A stretch of 64,000 nucleotides of DNA from BQWY01 sp046351095. Its GTDB lineage: Bacteria > Nitrospirota > Nitrospiria > Nitrospirales > Nitrospiraceae. The stretch spans positions 1,178,001 through 1,242,000 of the forward strand of contig JAXLZC010000001.1 of the NCBI GenBank assembly GCA_046351095.1, written 5' to 3'. The position numbers were made by a program, and so were the translations under genes. Position 1 is the stretch's first letter, and each line of letters opens with the position of its first letter. Positions 47,033 through 55,618 of this stretch are shown one piece after another. The notes beneath the pieces were generated by a model. It saw only the letters and a list, made by a program, of their open reading frames with translations, searched no databases and had not been told where the DNA came from.

Positions 47033-47034
47033 TG

Positions 47035-49071
47035 TTACATCCACGAACCGCTGGACCGCTCCGACCAACTCGGCTGCTCATCTTCCGTGACGCGCCAGGT
47101 GTCCCACAACTGCGACGACAAGTTGTCTAAAAATCGCGAGGGGCGCGAGAACACAAACCCGCTGTTCCGCTCGTAGACATTCGTCGGATAGGTCAAAAAC
47201 AAATGCCGCTTCGCGCGCGTGACGGCGACGTAAAACAGTCGCCGCTCTTCTTCGAGATCTTCGTCGTTCGTCGACGAATAGAGCGACGGGAAGCGCCCGT
47301 CTGCGACCCAAATGACGAACACGGCTTTCCACTCCAGCCCCTTCGCCGAGTGGATGGTCGAGAGCGTGAGCAATTCGTCGTCTTCGTCGATCCGCGCGCC
47401 CGCGCCGGCCCCGGCGCCTTCCGGCGGCTCCAGCGCGAGGTCCGCTAAGAACTCGTCCAACGTCGCGTAGCGACTCGCCATGCTGTGCAGCTGATCGAGG
47501 TCGCGCATCCGCTTGGGATAGTCGTCGTACTGCTCTTTCAGTAAGGGCAGGTAATATTCGTAGGCGCGCCCCACGATGTCGCCGGTCGATTCGGCCTGCT
47601 GCTCCATCAGACCTTGCAGCCCGTCGGCCAAATGTTTGAGGCCGATCCCCGCCCGGCCGCTCACACGCCGCAGCGGCTCCCACGGCCGCTCGGCGGCGAC
47701 CAACCCCGCGATCATGTCCTGCGCTTTTTTGGGCCCGACGCCGTCCACCAACAGCAGCACACGATTCCAACTCACCACGTCCGACGGATTGTGCACGACG
47801 CGCAAATGCGCGAGCAGATCCTTTACATGCGCCGCTTCGATGAACCGGATGCCGCCGCGCTTCACAAACGGCACACTGCGGCGCGACAACTCCAATTCCA
47901 AGTCGAACGAATGGAAGCCGGAGCGGAACAAGACGGCGATCTCGGTCAGCGGGACACCTTCTTCGCGGAGCTCCAAAATTTTCTGCGCGACGAAACGCGA
48001 CTGCGAATGTTCGCTCCCCGCCTCGACGAGCACCGGCATCGGCCCGTCCAATTGGCGCGTGAACAACCGCTTGGAATATTTTTCCGTCGCTTCCTGAATG
48101 ATCGCGTTCGCCAAGTTCAAGATCGGCTGCGAGCTACGGTAATTTTCTTCCAGCTTGTAGATCTGCGCACCGGGGAACAGCGACGGGAAATCCATGATGT
48201 TGCGGAACGTCGCGCCGCGGAAGGCGTAGATGGACTGCGAATCGTCGCCGACGACCATAACATTGTGATGGCCGCAGGCCAGGCGACGAATCAGATCCGC
48301 CTGCAAGCGATTCGTATCTTGGTACTCGTCCACCAGGAGATACCGAAACTGTTGCGCAACCGTCCGGCCCACACCCTCGGATTCGGTGTCGGCCAACAAC
48401 TCGCGCAGGCGCAGCAACAGGTCGTCGTAGTCGAAGAGCTGCCGCTCGCGCTTCTGTGTGTCGTAGCCGCGCTTGAGTTTGTGCAGGTCTTCGAGAAATT
48501 CGGCCAGGTGCGAAAATTCGTTCAGCACGATGTCGTCCAGCGGCTGGAGCGTATTCTCCGCCTTGCTGAACATCTCAGCGATCGTACCCTTGCGCGGGAA
48601 ACGTTTTTCTTTCTCCGCCACACCCAGTTGACCGCGCACAAGCGAGATCAAATCCTCGGCGTCCCCGCGATCCATGATGGAAAACTGCGGACTCACGCCG
48701 ATGGCGCGCCCGTATCGACGCAGCAATCCGTTGGCGATCGAATGGAAGGTCCCGCCCCATACACGATCGACGCCGGCACCGATGAGGCCGCTCGCGCGCT
48801 CGACCATTTCCTGCGCCGCCTTGCGCGTGAACGTCATCAAGAGGATCGACGCCGGATCCACGCCGGAGTCGACGAGATAGGCCAATCGATAGATCAGCGT
48901 GCGAGTTTTGCCGCTGCCTGCGCCGGCGATGACCAACGAGGGGCCGTCGCCCGCCGTGACCGCGGCCAATTGTTGCGGATTGAGCGCCGCCGCATAGTCG
49001 AGCGTCAGACGTCGCTCGGCCCGGTCATCGGGCGAGCGGCGCAACACGTACGGCTTGATCTCGGCGCTCAC
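47035..49071 (-). CDS. UvrD/PcrA/Rep-type superfamily 1 DNA helicase
   Basis: ATP-dependent 3'-5' DNA helicase of repair or replication restart. The product shows, in order: the Q motif LNPQQLAAVTAGDGPSLVIA; Walker A AGAGSGKTRTLIYRLAYLV; FTRKAAQEMVERA (Ia); Walker B LLVDEYQDTNRLQADLIRRL; VVGDDSQSIYAFRGA (III); LEENYRSSQPIL (IV); TIHSAKGLEWKAVFVI (V) and VAVTRAKRHLFLTYP (VI). The C-terminus lacks a long basic tail. The frame is open to a TTG at 49155, but that lies on the predicted -35 element, so I take the GTG at 49071 (678 residues), itself without a strong ribosome-binding site. uvrD, pcrA or rep cannot be told apart here. Confidence 0.92.
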   Translation of the reverse strand: MSAEIKPYVLRRSPDDRAERRLTLDYAAALNPQQLAAVTAGDGPSLVIAGAGSGKTRTLIYRLAYLVDSGVDPASILLMTFTRKAAQEMVERASGLIGAGVDRVWGGTFHSIANGLLRRYGRAIGVSPQFSIMDRGDAEDLISLVRGQLGVAEKEKRFPRKGTIAEMFSKAENTLQPLDDIVLNEFSHLAEFLEDLHKLKRGYDTQKRERQLFDYDDLLLRLRELLADTESEGVGRTVAQQFRYLLVDEYQDTNRLQADLIRRLACGHHNVMVVGDDSQSIYAFRGATFRNIMDFPSLFPGAQIYKLEENYRSSQPILNLANAIIQEATEKYSKRLFTRQLDGPMPVLVEAGSEHSQSRFVAQKILELREEGVPLTEIAVLFRSGFHSFDLELELSRRSVPFVKRGGIRFIEAAHVKDLLAHLRVVHNPSDVVSWNRVLLLVDGVGPKKAQDMIAGLVAAERPWEPLRRVSGRAGIGLKHLADGLQGLMEQQAESTGDIVGRAYEYYLPLLKEQYDDYPKRMRDLDQLHSMASRYATLDEFLADLALEPPEGAGAGAGARIDEDDELLTLSTIHSAKGLEWKAVFVIWVADGRFPSLYSSTNDEDLEEERRLFYVAVTRAKRHLFLTYPTNVYERNSGFVFSRPSRFLDNLSSQLWDTWRVTEDEQPSWSERSSGSWM

Positions 49072-49126
49072 GGTGATGGTCGTCGGAAAATTCGGAAGGT
49101 GATTGGAGATGCGGCAATCGTGCCGC

Positions 49127-49155
49127 TGTATAACACAGCGCCTGCTCACCTTCAA
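49127..49155 (-). promoter_or_regulatory. Promoter of the helicase gene (divergent region)
   Basis: On the minus strand TTGAAG (49150-49155) and TATACA (49127-49132) are 17 bases apart, four of six matches each. It is divergent to the promoter at 49206-49234, with about 50 bp between the two -35 elements. Confidence 0.5.
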
Positions 49156-49205
49156 CGCGCGATGCGTCGAACGTTTTTTCCATCACCGTCATCGCCGCCG
49201 TTCGG

Positions 49206-49234
49206 TTGGACACACCCGGCAACTTGGTTATAAT
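49206..49234 (+). promoter_or_regulatory. Promoter of the unknown gene at 49281
   Basis: TTGGAC (49206-49211) and TATAAT (49229-49234) are 17 bases apart. The -10 is perfect and the -35 matches four of six. Start predicted near 49241, about 40 nt before the ATG. Confidence 0.78.
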
Positions 49235-49280
49235 GCCGCCCGTTCCTCCACCACGTCTGTCACACACGAAGAGAACCACC

Positions 49281-50117
49281 ATGCCATCCGCGCAATCGCA
49301 CGATCAGGTGTTAGCCCCGTTAGCCGAATTGATGTTGGCCGTCGCAGGCGAGTCCGTCACGATGGTCAAAAAAAGCGCGCCCGAACGGGCGATGAAGATG
49401 AAACGGTCCGAAGAATGGGACGTGTACCTCGAATTTCTGAAACTCCTGTTCAACATGGCCGACCGCATTTCGGTACTGCATATTCCATTGGTCGATCAAC
49501 CGGAGTTTATGAACGCGCTGGAAGATCGCGTGACCGGCAAGATGAAAACGTTGCTGGGCCAGGCACTCACCGCGAATGCGGACCCGATGGAATTAACGTT
49601 GACCGTCGGCAACGCCGTGGCGCAGAGCCGACAACTCTACGAACGCTATCGCTTTATGGCGACCGAAGAGAGCAGCCAAAAAAGCGAGATGCTGACGCAA
49701 TTCGGCCAACGCGTCGCGCAGGTAATGGGCGATCCCAAGAACGGCCAACTGTCGTCGGCCGCCGTGCTCTGCGCCGGTGCCGTCCTGCCCGCCATGCAGG
49801 CCTTGTTCACCGGCGCTTCTCCAGCAGCACAAACAGCATCGACCGATAACGGGGCGACCGCGGCTGCAGAGGGTCGTCCGCGTGCCGGTGCGTCCGGCAC
49901 GGAAATCAAACTGGTCAGCGTCATGGCCTCGATCGCGGGCGAAGAAGTGGAAACGCGTTGGGGACTCCATCCCCGTTTTCGACGTGACCTCACGTCGCAG
50001 GAAGCGCAAGAGCTGACGAAGCTCATGAACCGGCTGACCAAAATCGTCGGCGAGCGCTACGCCTCCGTCGCGTTTTCGGAACAATGGGCCAGCTGGCATA
50101 CTGCAGGGCACGCCTGA
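49281..50117 (+). CDS. Conserved-looking protein of unknown function
   Basis: No family recognised. From the ATG at 49281, with GAAGAG ahead, the 278-residue product is soluble and mostly helical. It has two parts joined by a low-complexity linker: an N-terminal helical half (about 5-175, with LEFLKLLFNMADRISVLHIP and NAVAQSRQLYERYRFMATEE), an Ala/Thr/Gly-rich linker (about 180-210) and a C-terminal module of about 65 residues (EIKLVSVMASIAGEEVETRW to EQWASWHTAGHA). No signal peptide, membrane span or catalytic motif is visible. The promoter is strong, so it is probably well expressed. The longer open frame from 49206 starts on the -35 element. Confidence 0.85.
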   Translation: MPSAQSHDQVLAPLAELMLAVAGESVTMVKKSAPERAMKMKRSEEWDVYLEFLKLLFNMADRISVLHIPLVDQPEFMNALEDRVTGKMKTLLGQALTANADPMELTLTVGNAVAQSRQLYERYRFMATEESSQKSEMLTQFGQRVAQVMGDPKNGQLSSAAVLCAGAVLPAMQALFTGASPAAQTASTDNGATAAAEGRPRAGASGTEIKLVSVMASIAGEEVETRWGLHPRFRRDLTSQEAQELTKLMNRLTKIVGERYASVAFSEQWASWHTAGHA

Positions 50118-50202
50118 CACACACGGCTTGTCATGCGCTGCCGTCAATCGATCCCCTGGACCGTTCGTGGTGACCGCCCCCACGCTGTCGCGTCTTCGAC
50201 TA

Positions 50203-50223
50203 CGGCTTCATGGTCTGAAGCCG
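50203..50223 (+). promoter_or_regulatory. Perfect 8-bp dyad upstream of the phosphorylase gene
   Basis: CGGCTTCA (50203-50210) and TGAAGCCG (50216-50223) flank a 5-nt spacer, about 46 bases before the phosphorylase ATG. It could be an operator or an mRNA hairpin; no U-tract follows. The 152-bp gap shows no other feature. Confidence 0.35.
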
Positions 50224-50269
50224 GCACCCGCACCGCACCCAATGATCACTACGGAGATGGAATAGACCT

Positions 50270-52468
50270 ATGTCGACGACATTGCCCCAGCCGATCGCGC
50301 GCCTGACGGAACTCTCGCAGAACCTCTGGTGGAGTTGGCGACTCGACGCGCGGAAACTCTTCCACACGATCGACCCGGTCTTATGGGCCCATGCGCAACA
50401 TAATCCGGTCCGCCTGCTGCACCACGTCGGCCTGGATCGCCTCACGGCCTTGGCGGGCGACCCGGCCTTCATCCGGCAATACAACGCCGTCATGAAGGCC
50501 TATGACGACTATCTCTCGAAACCGAACACCTGGTACGCCAGCCAATACGGTCCCGGCGCGCCGCATGCGTTCCCTCCACCATCGCCTTCCCCACAGGCAT
50601 CGAAGACGGGCGGCTCGTCGCCCATGTCGTTTATGGTCGGATATTTTTCCGCCGAATTCGGGTTCCATAACTCGGTGCCGATTTATAGCGGCGGCCTCGG
50701 CATTTTGGCAGGTGACCACAGCAAGGAAGCGAGCGACCTCGGCCTGCCGTTCGTCGCCATCGGGTTCATGTACCCACAGGGGTATTTCCGCCAACGTATT
50801 TCCCAGGATGGGTGGCAGGAGCCGGACTACGCCACATTTAATCGCGACGAATCCCCCCTGCACCGCGTCCTTACGAAGGACGGACAGAATCTGACGATCT
50901 CGATCGAGCTGGCGGGGCGGCGTGTGGCGGCGGCGATTTGGCATATCCGCGTCGGACGTATTTCGCTCTATTTGCTCGACACCGACGTGCCCGAAAACGC
51001 GGAAGGCGATCGCGGTCTTTCGGCGCGCCTCTACGGCGGCGGACATGAAACGCGTTTGTGTCAGGAAATGCTGCTCGGTATCGGCGGCGTCCGTGCGCTC
51101 CGCGCACTCGGCCTCAATCCGACGGTCTGGCACGCGAACGAAGGCCACTCGTCGTTCCTCACGTTGGAACGCCTACGGGAATATCGCCAGGCTGGACTCA
51201 CGACGGCGGAGGCCACCGAATTGGTGCGGCAAAGTACGGTGTTCACGACGCATACACCGGTACCTGCCGGACACGACGTGTTTTCCGTCGAGATGATGGA
51301 TCGGTATTTCGCCGGCTACTGGGATCAACTGGGCCTCACACGCGCGGCCTTCCTCCGACTCGGCGAACATCCCGAACGGCCGGAAGCGGGATTCAACATG
51401 ACCGCGCTCGCCATGCGCCTGGCAGCACACGTAAATGGCGTGAGCAAAGAGCATGGCGTCGTGTCGCGCCAGATGTGGCAATGTCTCTGGCCGGGCGTGC
51501 CCGAAGTGCAGGTGCCGATTCGACATATCACCAACGGCGTCCATGTCCCAACATGGATCGCGCCGGATCTCTTCCATCTATACAGCCGCCACCTCGGTCC
51601 CGATTGGATCAGCCGCGCGGACGATGCCGGAAACTGGGAGCGCATCACCGACGTACCGGACCACGAACTCTGGAGAGTGCGCCAGCAATTGAAGCGCCGG
51701 CTGATGTCGTTTATCCGTGAACGCGCGCGCACCGGCTGGGCGCAGGGGCAAGCGTCGCCGATGCAGGCGGTGACCCGCGGCGTCATGTTGGATCCCGAAG
51801 CCCTGACGATCGGCTTCGCCAGACGGTTTGCGACCTACAAACGTGCGACGCTCATCTTCCGCGATCTGGATCGGCTGCTGAAACTGATGCACGACCAGCA
51901 TCGTCCGGTGCAGTTGGTTTTTGCGGGCAAAGCCCATCCTGCCGACGAACCTGGACGACAATTTATCCACCGCGTGGTCGAATATTGCCAAGATCATCGT
52001 TTAGCCGGACGTATTGCCTTTATCGAAGACTACGACATGCATATGGCGAAGTTTTTGGTCACCGGCGTGGATGTCTGGTTGAACACACCGCGCCCGCCAC
52101 TCGAAGCCAGCGGCACCAGCGGCGAAAAGGCCGTACTCAACGGCGTGCTGCACTTCAGCGTGCTGGACGGCTGGTGGAAAGAAGGCTACGACGGCGGCAA
52201 CGGCTGGGGCATTCCCGCGGCGGAAGGCCCGCTTGATCCAGAAGTGCAAGACCAGAACGACGCGTTGGAACTGTATCGACTCTTGGAAACCGAGGTGGTG
52301 CCGCTCTACTACCAGCGCGACACGGATGACATTCCCCGCGGCTGGCTCCAGGTTGTCAAACAGTCTATCCGTACCAATGCGCCGCGCTTCAGCGCCCGCC
52401 GGATGGTGAAGGAATACATGGACCTGATTTACCGGGCTGCGATGACGAAGGCGCCGTCTACATGGTAA
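50270..52468 (+). CDS. glgP: Alpha-glucan (glycogen/maltodextrin) phosphorylase
   Basis: Releases glucose-1-phosphate from alpha-1,4-glucans using pyridoxal phosphate; cytoplasmic, GT35 family. The 732-residue product begins with the LSQNLWWSWRLDARKLF segment seen in the bacterial and archaeal short-form phosphorylases. It then has YFSAEFGFHNSVPIYSGGLG (about 125-144), VWHANEGHSSFLTLERLREY (His and Glu near 285), FTTHTPVPAGHDVF and the cofactor-lysine segment EASGTSGEKAVLNGVLHF with the lysine at residue 620. No glycogen synthase or branching enzyme is in the window. The next gene starts inside its last codons. Confidence 0.95.
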   Translation: MSTTLPQPIARLTELSQNLWWSWRLDARKLFHTIDPVLWAHAQHNPVRLLHHVGLDRLTALAGDPAFIRQYNAVMKAYDDYLSKPNTWYASQYGPGAPHAFPPPSPSPQASKTGGSSPMSFMVGYFSAEFGFHNSVPIYSGGLGILAGDHSKEASDLGLPFVAIGFMYPQGYFRQRISQDGWQEPDYATFNRDESPLHRVLTKDGQNLTISIELAGRRVAAAIWHIRVGRISLYLLDTDVPENAEGDRGLSARLYGGGHETRLCQEMLLGIGGVRALRALGLNPTVWHANEGHSSFLTLERLREYRQAGLTTAEATELVRQSTVFTTHTPVPAGHDVFSVEMMDRYFAGYWDQLGLTRAAFLRLGEHPERPEAGFNMTALAMRLAAHVNGVSKEHGVVSRQMWQCLWPGVPEVQVPIRHITNGVHVPTWIAPDLFHLYSRHLGPDWISRADDAGNWERITDVPDHELWRVRQQLKRRLMSFIRERARTGWAQGQASPMQAVTRGVMLDPEALTIGFARRFATYKRATLIFRDLDRLLKLMHDQHRPVQLVFAGKAHPADEPGRQFIHRVVEYCQDHRLAGRIAFIEDYDMHMAKFLVTGVDVWLNTPRPPLEASGTSGEKAVLNGVLHFSVLDGWWKEGYDGGNGWGIPAAEGPLDPEVQDQNDALELYRLLETEVVPLYYQRDTDDIPRGWLQVVKQSIRTNAPRFSARRMVKEYMDLIYRAAMTKAPSTW

Positions 52469-53880
52469 ATCGGGCGACGAACAGACGGCCGTTCATTCGC
52501 GGCCGCAGCATACACATGCAGCGCGCAGGCGCCGCATTCGTACTAGCCGCACTACTGCTCTGCACACCGGACACAAGTGGCGCGGGAGCGCCGTTAACCA
52601 CCGATCAAAATATTGCTGAGCGTGCGGCCACGGCACTCCAACGCGGCGACTTCGACCAAGTCGTACGGCTCTATCAAGAAGCCCTCACAAAAGGCGGCGC
52701 CGCAACCGTCAGCCCGAGTCTGCTGCGTATGGCGACTACCGCCCAGATTCGCCTCGGGCGAGCGGAGGAAGCACTTCCGCTTTACCAAAAGCTTGCGCCT
52801 CCAACCGGCCCTGAAGATCGCCCGCTGCTCCGCGAACTCGCCTGGTCCATGGTCAGCGGTCACGTGCGCGATTCGATGGAACATGTCCGCGCGGCGGCCT
52901 ACGGCGTCCTCGCCGGACTCCGAACACCGACCGTCATCCCGTTGCTCGAAGACGGCCTACTCGACAGTTCCACGATGGTTCGCGCAAAGGCCGCGGAAGC
53001 CCTCGGCCGACACGGCAAGGCGGTGAAGACTGCGCACTTGCTACGTCTGCTGGACGACAACTCGGCCTCCGTGCGGATGGCAGCGATCGGCGCATTGGGT
53101 GACTTGGGTGTGACGTCCGTCTCCGAACGCCTCATCCCGTTGACGCGAGGGGAAGACGGCGCCGAACCGATTTTTGCAGCGGCAGCCTTGGTCAAGCTCG
53201 GGCACGAGAACATGCTGACGGACATCATGACCGCCGCGACGTTGCCGGAAACGGAATTACGAATGGCTGCGCTCGGTGCGCTGGGGCGACTTAAGCGTCC
53301 GAAGACCTTGGCGACGCTGTCGCAAGCCGTCTACGACCCGGATCCCGGCGTACGCGCCTTCGCCTCCGGCGCCTTGGGAGAATTCGGCGACGCCGCGATT
53401 ACCGCGCCCCTGACCCACGCCATCGGCGACGAAGATCCTCGTGTACGTAGTATTGCCGCAGCGAGCCTCGGGCGCTTGGGCGGTGCGCACGTGCGGCAAC
53501 TGCTACAACCGTTGCGGAAGGATACCGACGATCTCGTGCGCGCCACGGCAATCGAGGGTCTACTGCGCGCGGGGGAAGCGGACATCTTGTTGATGGCGGC
53601 CGACCTCGCCAAACACCCGGCTCCGATCATTCGCGCGACGGTTGCGCAATCGATCGGCTTACCCGGCCATCGGCCCTCGCTCAGCCTGTTGGAACAACTG
53701 CTCCGCGACCAACATCCGCAACCGCGTGTGGCGGCCGCACGTGCGCTCGGCCGTATCGGCGCGATCGCCATTCCGCTATTGATCAAAGGACTCGAGGATT
53801 CGGAACCTGCCGTTCGTGTGACCGCCGCCGGAGGCCTATTGCAAGTGATTGACGGACCCAAGCCCGGCAAGGCATCCTAA
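52462..53880 (+). CDS. Secreted or periplasmic HEAT-repeat protein
   Basis: Protein-interaction scaffold of unknown role. The 472-residue product has a signal sequence (hydrophobic AAFVLAALLLCTPDTSGAGA, residues about 24-43 of the longest frame). A short TPR-like part follows (about 52-112, ATALQRGDFDQVVRLYQEAL then LGRAEEALPLYQKLAPPTG). About ten HEAT/PBS-lyase-type repeats then run to the C-terminus, with units such as VRAKAAEALGRHGKAVKTAH, VRMAAIGALGDLGVTSVSER and VRSIAAASLGRLGGAHVRQL. It overlaps the phosphorylase stop by seven bases; an alternative ATG at 52516 would shorten the n-region of the signal peptide. Confidence 0.88.
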   Translation: MVNRATNRRPFIRGRSIHMQRAGAAFVLAALLLCTPDTSGAGAPLTTDQNIAERAATALQRGDFDQVVRLYQEALTKGGAATVSPSLLRMATTAQIRLGRAEEALPLYQKLAPPTGPEDRPLLRELAWSMVSGHVRDSMEHVRAAAYGVLAGLRTPTVIPLLEDGLLDSSTMVRAKAAEALGRHGKAVKTAHLLRLLDDNSASVRMAAIGALGDLGVTSVSERLIPLTRGEDGAEPIFAAAALVKLGHENMLTDIMTAATLPETELRMAALGALGRLKRPKTLATLSQAVYDPDPGVRAFASGALGEFGDAAITAPLTHAIGDEDPRVRSIAAASLGRLGGAHVRQLLQPLRKDTDDLVRATAIEGLLRAGEADILLMAADLAKHPAPIIRATVAQSIGLPGHRPSLSLLEQLLRDQHPQPRVAAARALGRIGAIAIPLLIKGLEDSEPAVRVTAAGGLLQVIDGPKPGKAS

Positions 53881-53884
53881 TCGG

Positions 53885-54313
53885 ATGCTGCGCTTCATCG
53901 GCCTCCTCGTTGTCGTCGCGGGCGCCTTCGGGCTGGGGTATGTCACCGGGCAAATGCCGGTGAATCCCCTCTCGGATCGAGTCAAAGAACTCTCCAAACA
54001 ATTGGTCGAAAAAACGCTGGGCGCCGAGCGCGACTTTCGGAACCGGCAAGGCTTGCTGGATGCCAAAGCGCATCTGCTCCAGGCTAAGCTGCACGTGATC
54101 GATCGGAACTTCGGAACAGCCACAAAAGAACTCGACGAATCGATCGAAGCACTGGACCACGCCGCGCAAGGCGCGCACGACGGCGCTGCGAGTGGACGGA
54201 TCCGATCGCTGGCTCTTCAGATACGCGAAGTGAAGGCAGAGCTGGCCGGGGGCAAAAAAATAGCCCCTGGAAGGCTCGACGAGCTTCACAGGGGCTTAGA
54301 CAGTCTTCTGTAA
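53885..54313 (+). CDS. Small membrane-anchored coiled-coil protein
   Basis: No family recognised. From the ATG at 53885 the 142-residue product has an N-terminal transmembrane helix (LRFIGLLVVVAGAFGLGYVT, about 2-21). A helical, charged body follows (DRVKELSKQLVEKTLGAERD, LLDAKAHLLQAKLHVIDRNF, ATKELDESIEALDHAAQGAH) consistent with a coiled coil on the periplasmic side. It begins four bases after the HEAT-repeat gene and probably works with it. Its last 20 codons contain the hairpin of the terminator serving the convergent gene. Confidence 0.82.
   Translation: MLRFIGLLVVVAGAFGLGYVTGQMPVNPLSDRVKELSKQLVEKTLGAERDFRNRQGLLDAKAHLLQAKLHVIDRNFGTATKELDESIEALDHAAQGAHDGAASGRIRSLALQIREVKAELAGGKKIAPGRLDELHRGLDSLL
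54254..54297 (-). terminator. Intrinsic terminator of the minus-strand HEAT gene, inside the opposite coding region
   Basis: On the minus strand AGCCCCTG (54289-54296) pairs with CAGGGGCT (54262-54269). GAAGCTC/GAGCCTTC-type inner pairing extends the stem, and TTTTTTT (54254-54260) follows one base later. It lies 54 bases beyond the stop of the gene at 54351 and within the final codons of the plus-strand gene. Confidence 0.85.
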
Positions 54314-54350
54314 CGTTCGTCAGTGCGACGCAATCGGGCGTCGACTCACC

Positions 54351-55175
54351 CTAGACGGCAACCTCGCGCTGTTTCTTTTTCCAGGCGGCCAGAATCCGCT
54401 CCACCCGCATTCTCACCACCAAGTCCGGATCCTTCATCAACGGCTTGATCGCTTCCTTCCCGCGATCGTCATGAATCGACTCCAGGGCCGCTGCGGCGGT
54501 GAGCCGTACGTACCAATCCGCATCGTGCAACAACTCGATCAGCGGATCGATGGCCGACGGATCGGCGATACGCCCGAGAATGATGACGGCTTGCTTACGA
54601 ACGAATTCGTCCTTGTCCTTCAGCGCATCCACCAGGCGAGACACGGCAGGCGGACCGACTTCGGTCAACGCCGTCGTCGCGTCTTCGCGAAACTCGTCGA
54701 TCCGGAGTTGCGAAATCAGCGGATCGAGGACACGCTCGTCCTTGATTTTGCCGAGTGCTTGGATGGCGGTCTTCCGGACTTCCCAGTCGCGCAACAATCT
54801 GATCAAGATATCGACGGCCGGCGATCCAACATTGGCCAACGCTTCGACGGCCGCTTCGCGGACTTGCCAATCGCCGTCGCGTAACGCCCGTCCGAGCGGA
54901 GCGACGCAGCGTTCATCCGCCATTTCGCCGAGCGTAACGACGGCTTCGCGGCGAACCACCCAATCGGCATCTTTCAGCAGATCGATTTGAATATCGATCT
55001 CGTCCTTGACCTCTTCTTCTTCAAGCGCCTGGACCTGCTCTTCAGCCAACAATTCGCTGTCGACTTGGCCCTTGGCCTCCGCCGCCATCTGCTCGGAAAG
55101 CTGATCCGTCGCGTGCTCGTCCGCACGCTCGTCCAGCTCTGCGTCGACCTGTGGGTCCGCTTGATTGGAAGACAT
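54351..55175 (-). CDS. Cytoplasmic HEAT-repeat protein with an acidic N-terminus
   Basis: Scaffold of the PBS-lyase-like HEAT family, function unknown. The 274-residue product has a very acidic N-terminal 65 residues (ADPQVDAELDERADEHATDQ onward, with EEQVQALEEEEVKDEIDIQI). About six HEAT units of roughly 31 residues follow: DWVVRREAVVTLGEMADERC, DWQVREAAVEALANVGSPAV, DWEVRKTAIQALGKIKDERV, and so on to a Lys-rich end. No signal peptide. The start is the ATG at 55175, which has AGAGGAG six bases ahead; the ATG at 55196 has none. It ends in its own terminator. Confidence 0.9.
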   Translation of the reverse strand: MSSNQADPQVDAELDERADEHATDQLSEQMAAEAKGQVDSELLAEEQVQALEEEEVKDEIDIQIDLLKDADWVVRREAVVTLGEMADERCVAPLGRALRDGDWQVREAAVEALANVGSPAVDILIRLLRDWEVRKTAIQALGKIKDERVLDPLISQLRIDEFREDATTALTEVGPPAVSRLVDALKDKDEFVRKQAVIILGRIADPSAIDPLIELLHDADWYVRLTAAAALESIHDDRGKEAIKPLMKDPDLVVRMRVERILAAWKKKQREVAV

Positions 55176-55274
55176 ATCGTACTCCTCTGCCGACACGGCA
55201 ATCTGCTGACTCTCATGCAGACCGCGGTGCGCTTCAGCCCGGTGAAACCTTTCGCTGCAATGACCTTGCAGAAA

Positions 55275-55481
55275 CTACGACTTCTTTTCGCCCGTATTCC
55301 CCTTGGCGCGCAGATTCCGCGCTGCCAATGCCCGACGCTTGCGCTGCGTACGCTTCAACCGTTTCCGCAGGCTCCGCACGGCAGGGTTGCCCTTCGCCTT
55401 GTCTTGATCTTTGAGGGACGATTGAACCTTTTTCTGCAAGCGTGCTTCGTCTTGTTCGGGCGTCGTGTGTGCTTTAGCCAT
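55275..55481 (-). CDS. Small basic protein of unknown function
   Basis: 68 residues, MAKAHTTPEQDEARLQKKVQ followed by a strongly basic half (LRKRLKRTQRKRRALAARNL). It is probably helical and nucleic-acid or ribosome associated by composition only. The ATG at 55481 lacks a strong ribosome-binding site (AAGGACAG, 13 bases upstream). It stands alone between the HEAT-repeat gene and the RlpA-like gene, in the same direction as both. Confidence 0.7.
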   Translation of the reverse strand: MAKAHTTPEQDEARLQKKVQSSLKDQDKAKGNPAVRSLRKRLKRTQRKRRALAARNLRAKGNTGEKKS

Positions 55482-55545
55482 AAAATGAACTCGCTGTCCT
55501 TTCGGATTCAGAGGTGTACTGCGTAGTGATGTGTGGTGCGATGCA

Positions 55546-55570
55546 GGGCCCCGCACGACAAGCGGGGCCC
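55546..55570. repeat. Perfect 9-bp inverted repeat downstream of the RlpA-like gene
   Basis: GGGCCCCGC (55546-55554) and GCGGGGCCC (55562-55570) flank a 7-nt loop, about 50 bases after the RlpA-like stop. No T-tract follows on either strand, so termination would be imperfect or Rho-aided. Confidence 0.5.
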
Positions 55571-55618
55571 AGTGTAAAAGGTCTATGAAAAGACTGTCAA
55601 CGGGGAGCAGTGGGAAGG

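Noticed and set aside
49206..49280. Upstream extension of the unknown gene to an ATG at 49206
   Set aside because: This start overlaps the predicted -35 element, so it would not be transcribed. The ATG at 49281 has a better ribosome-binding site.
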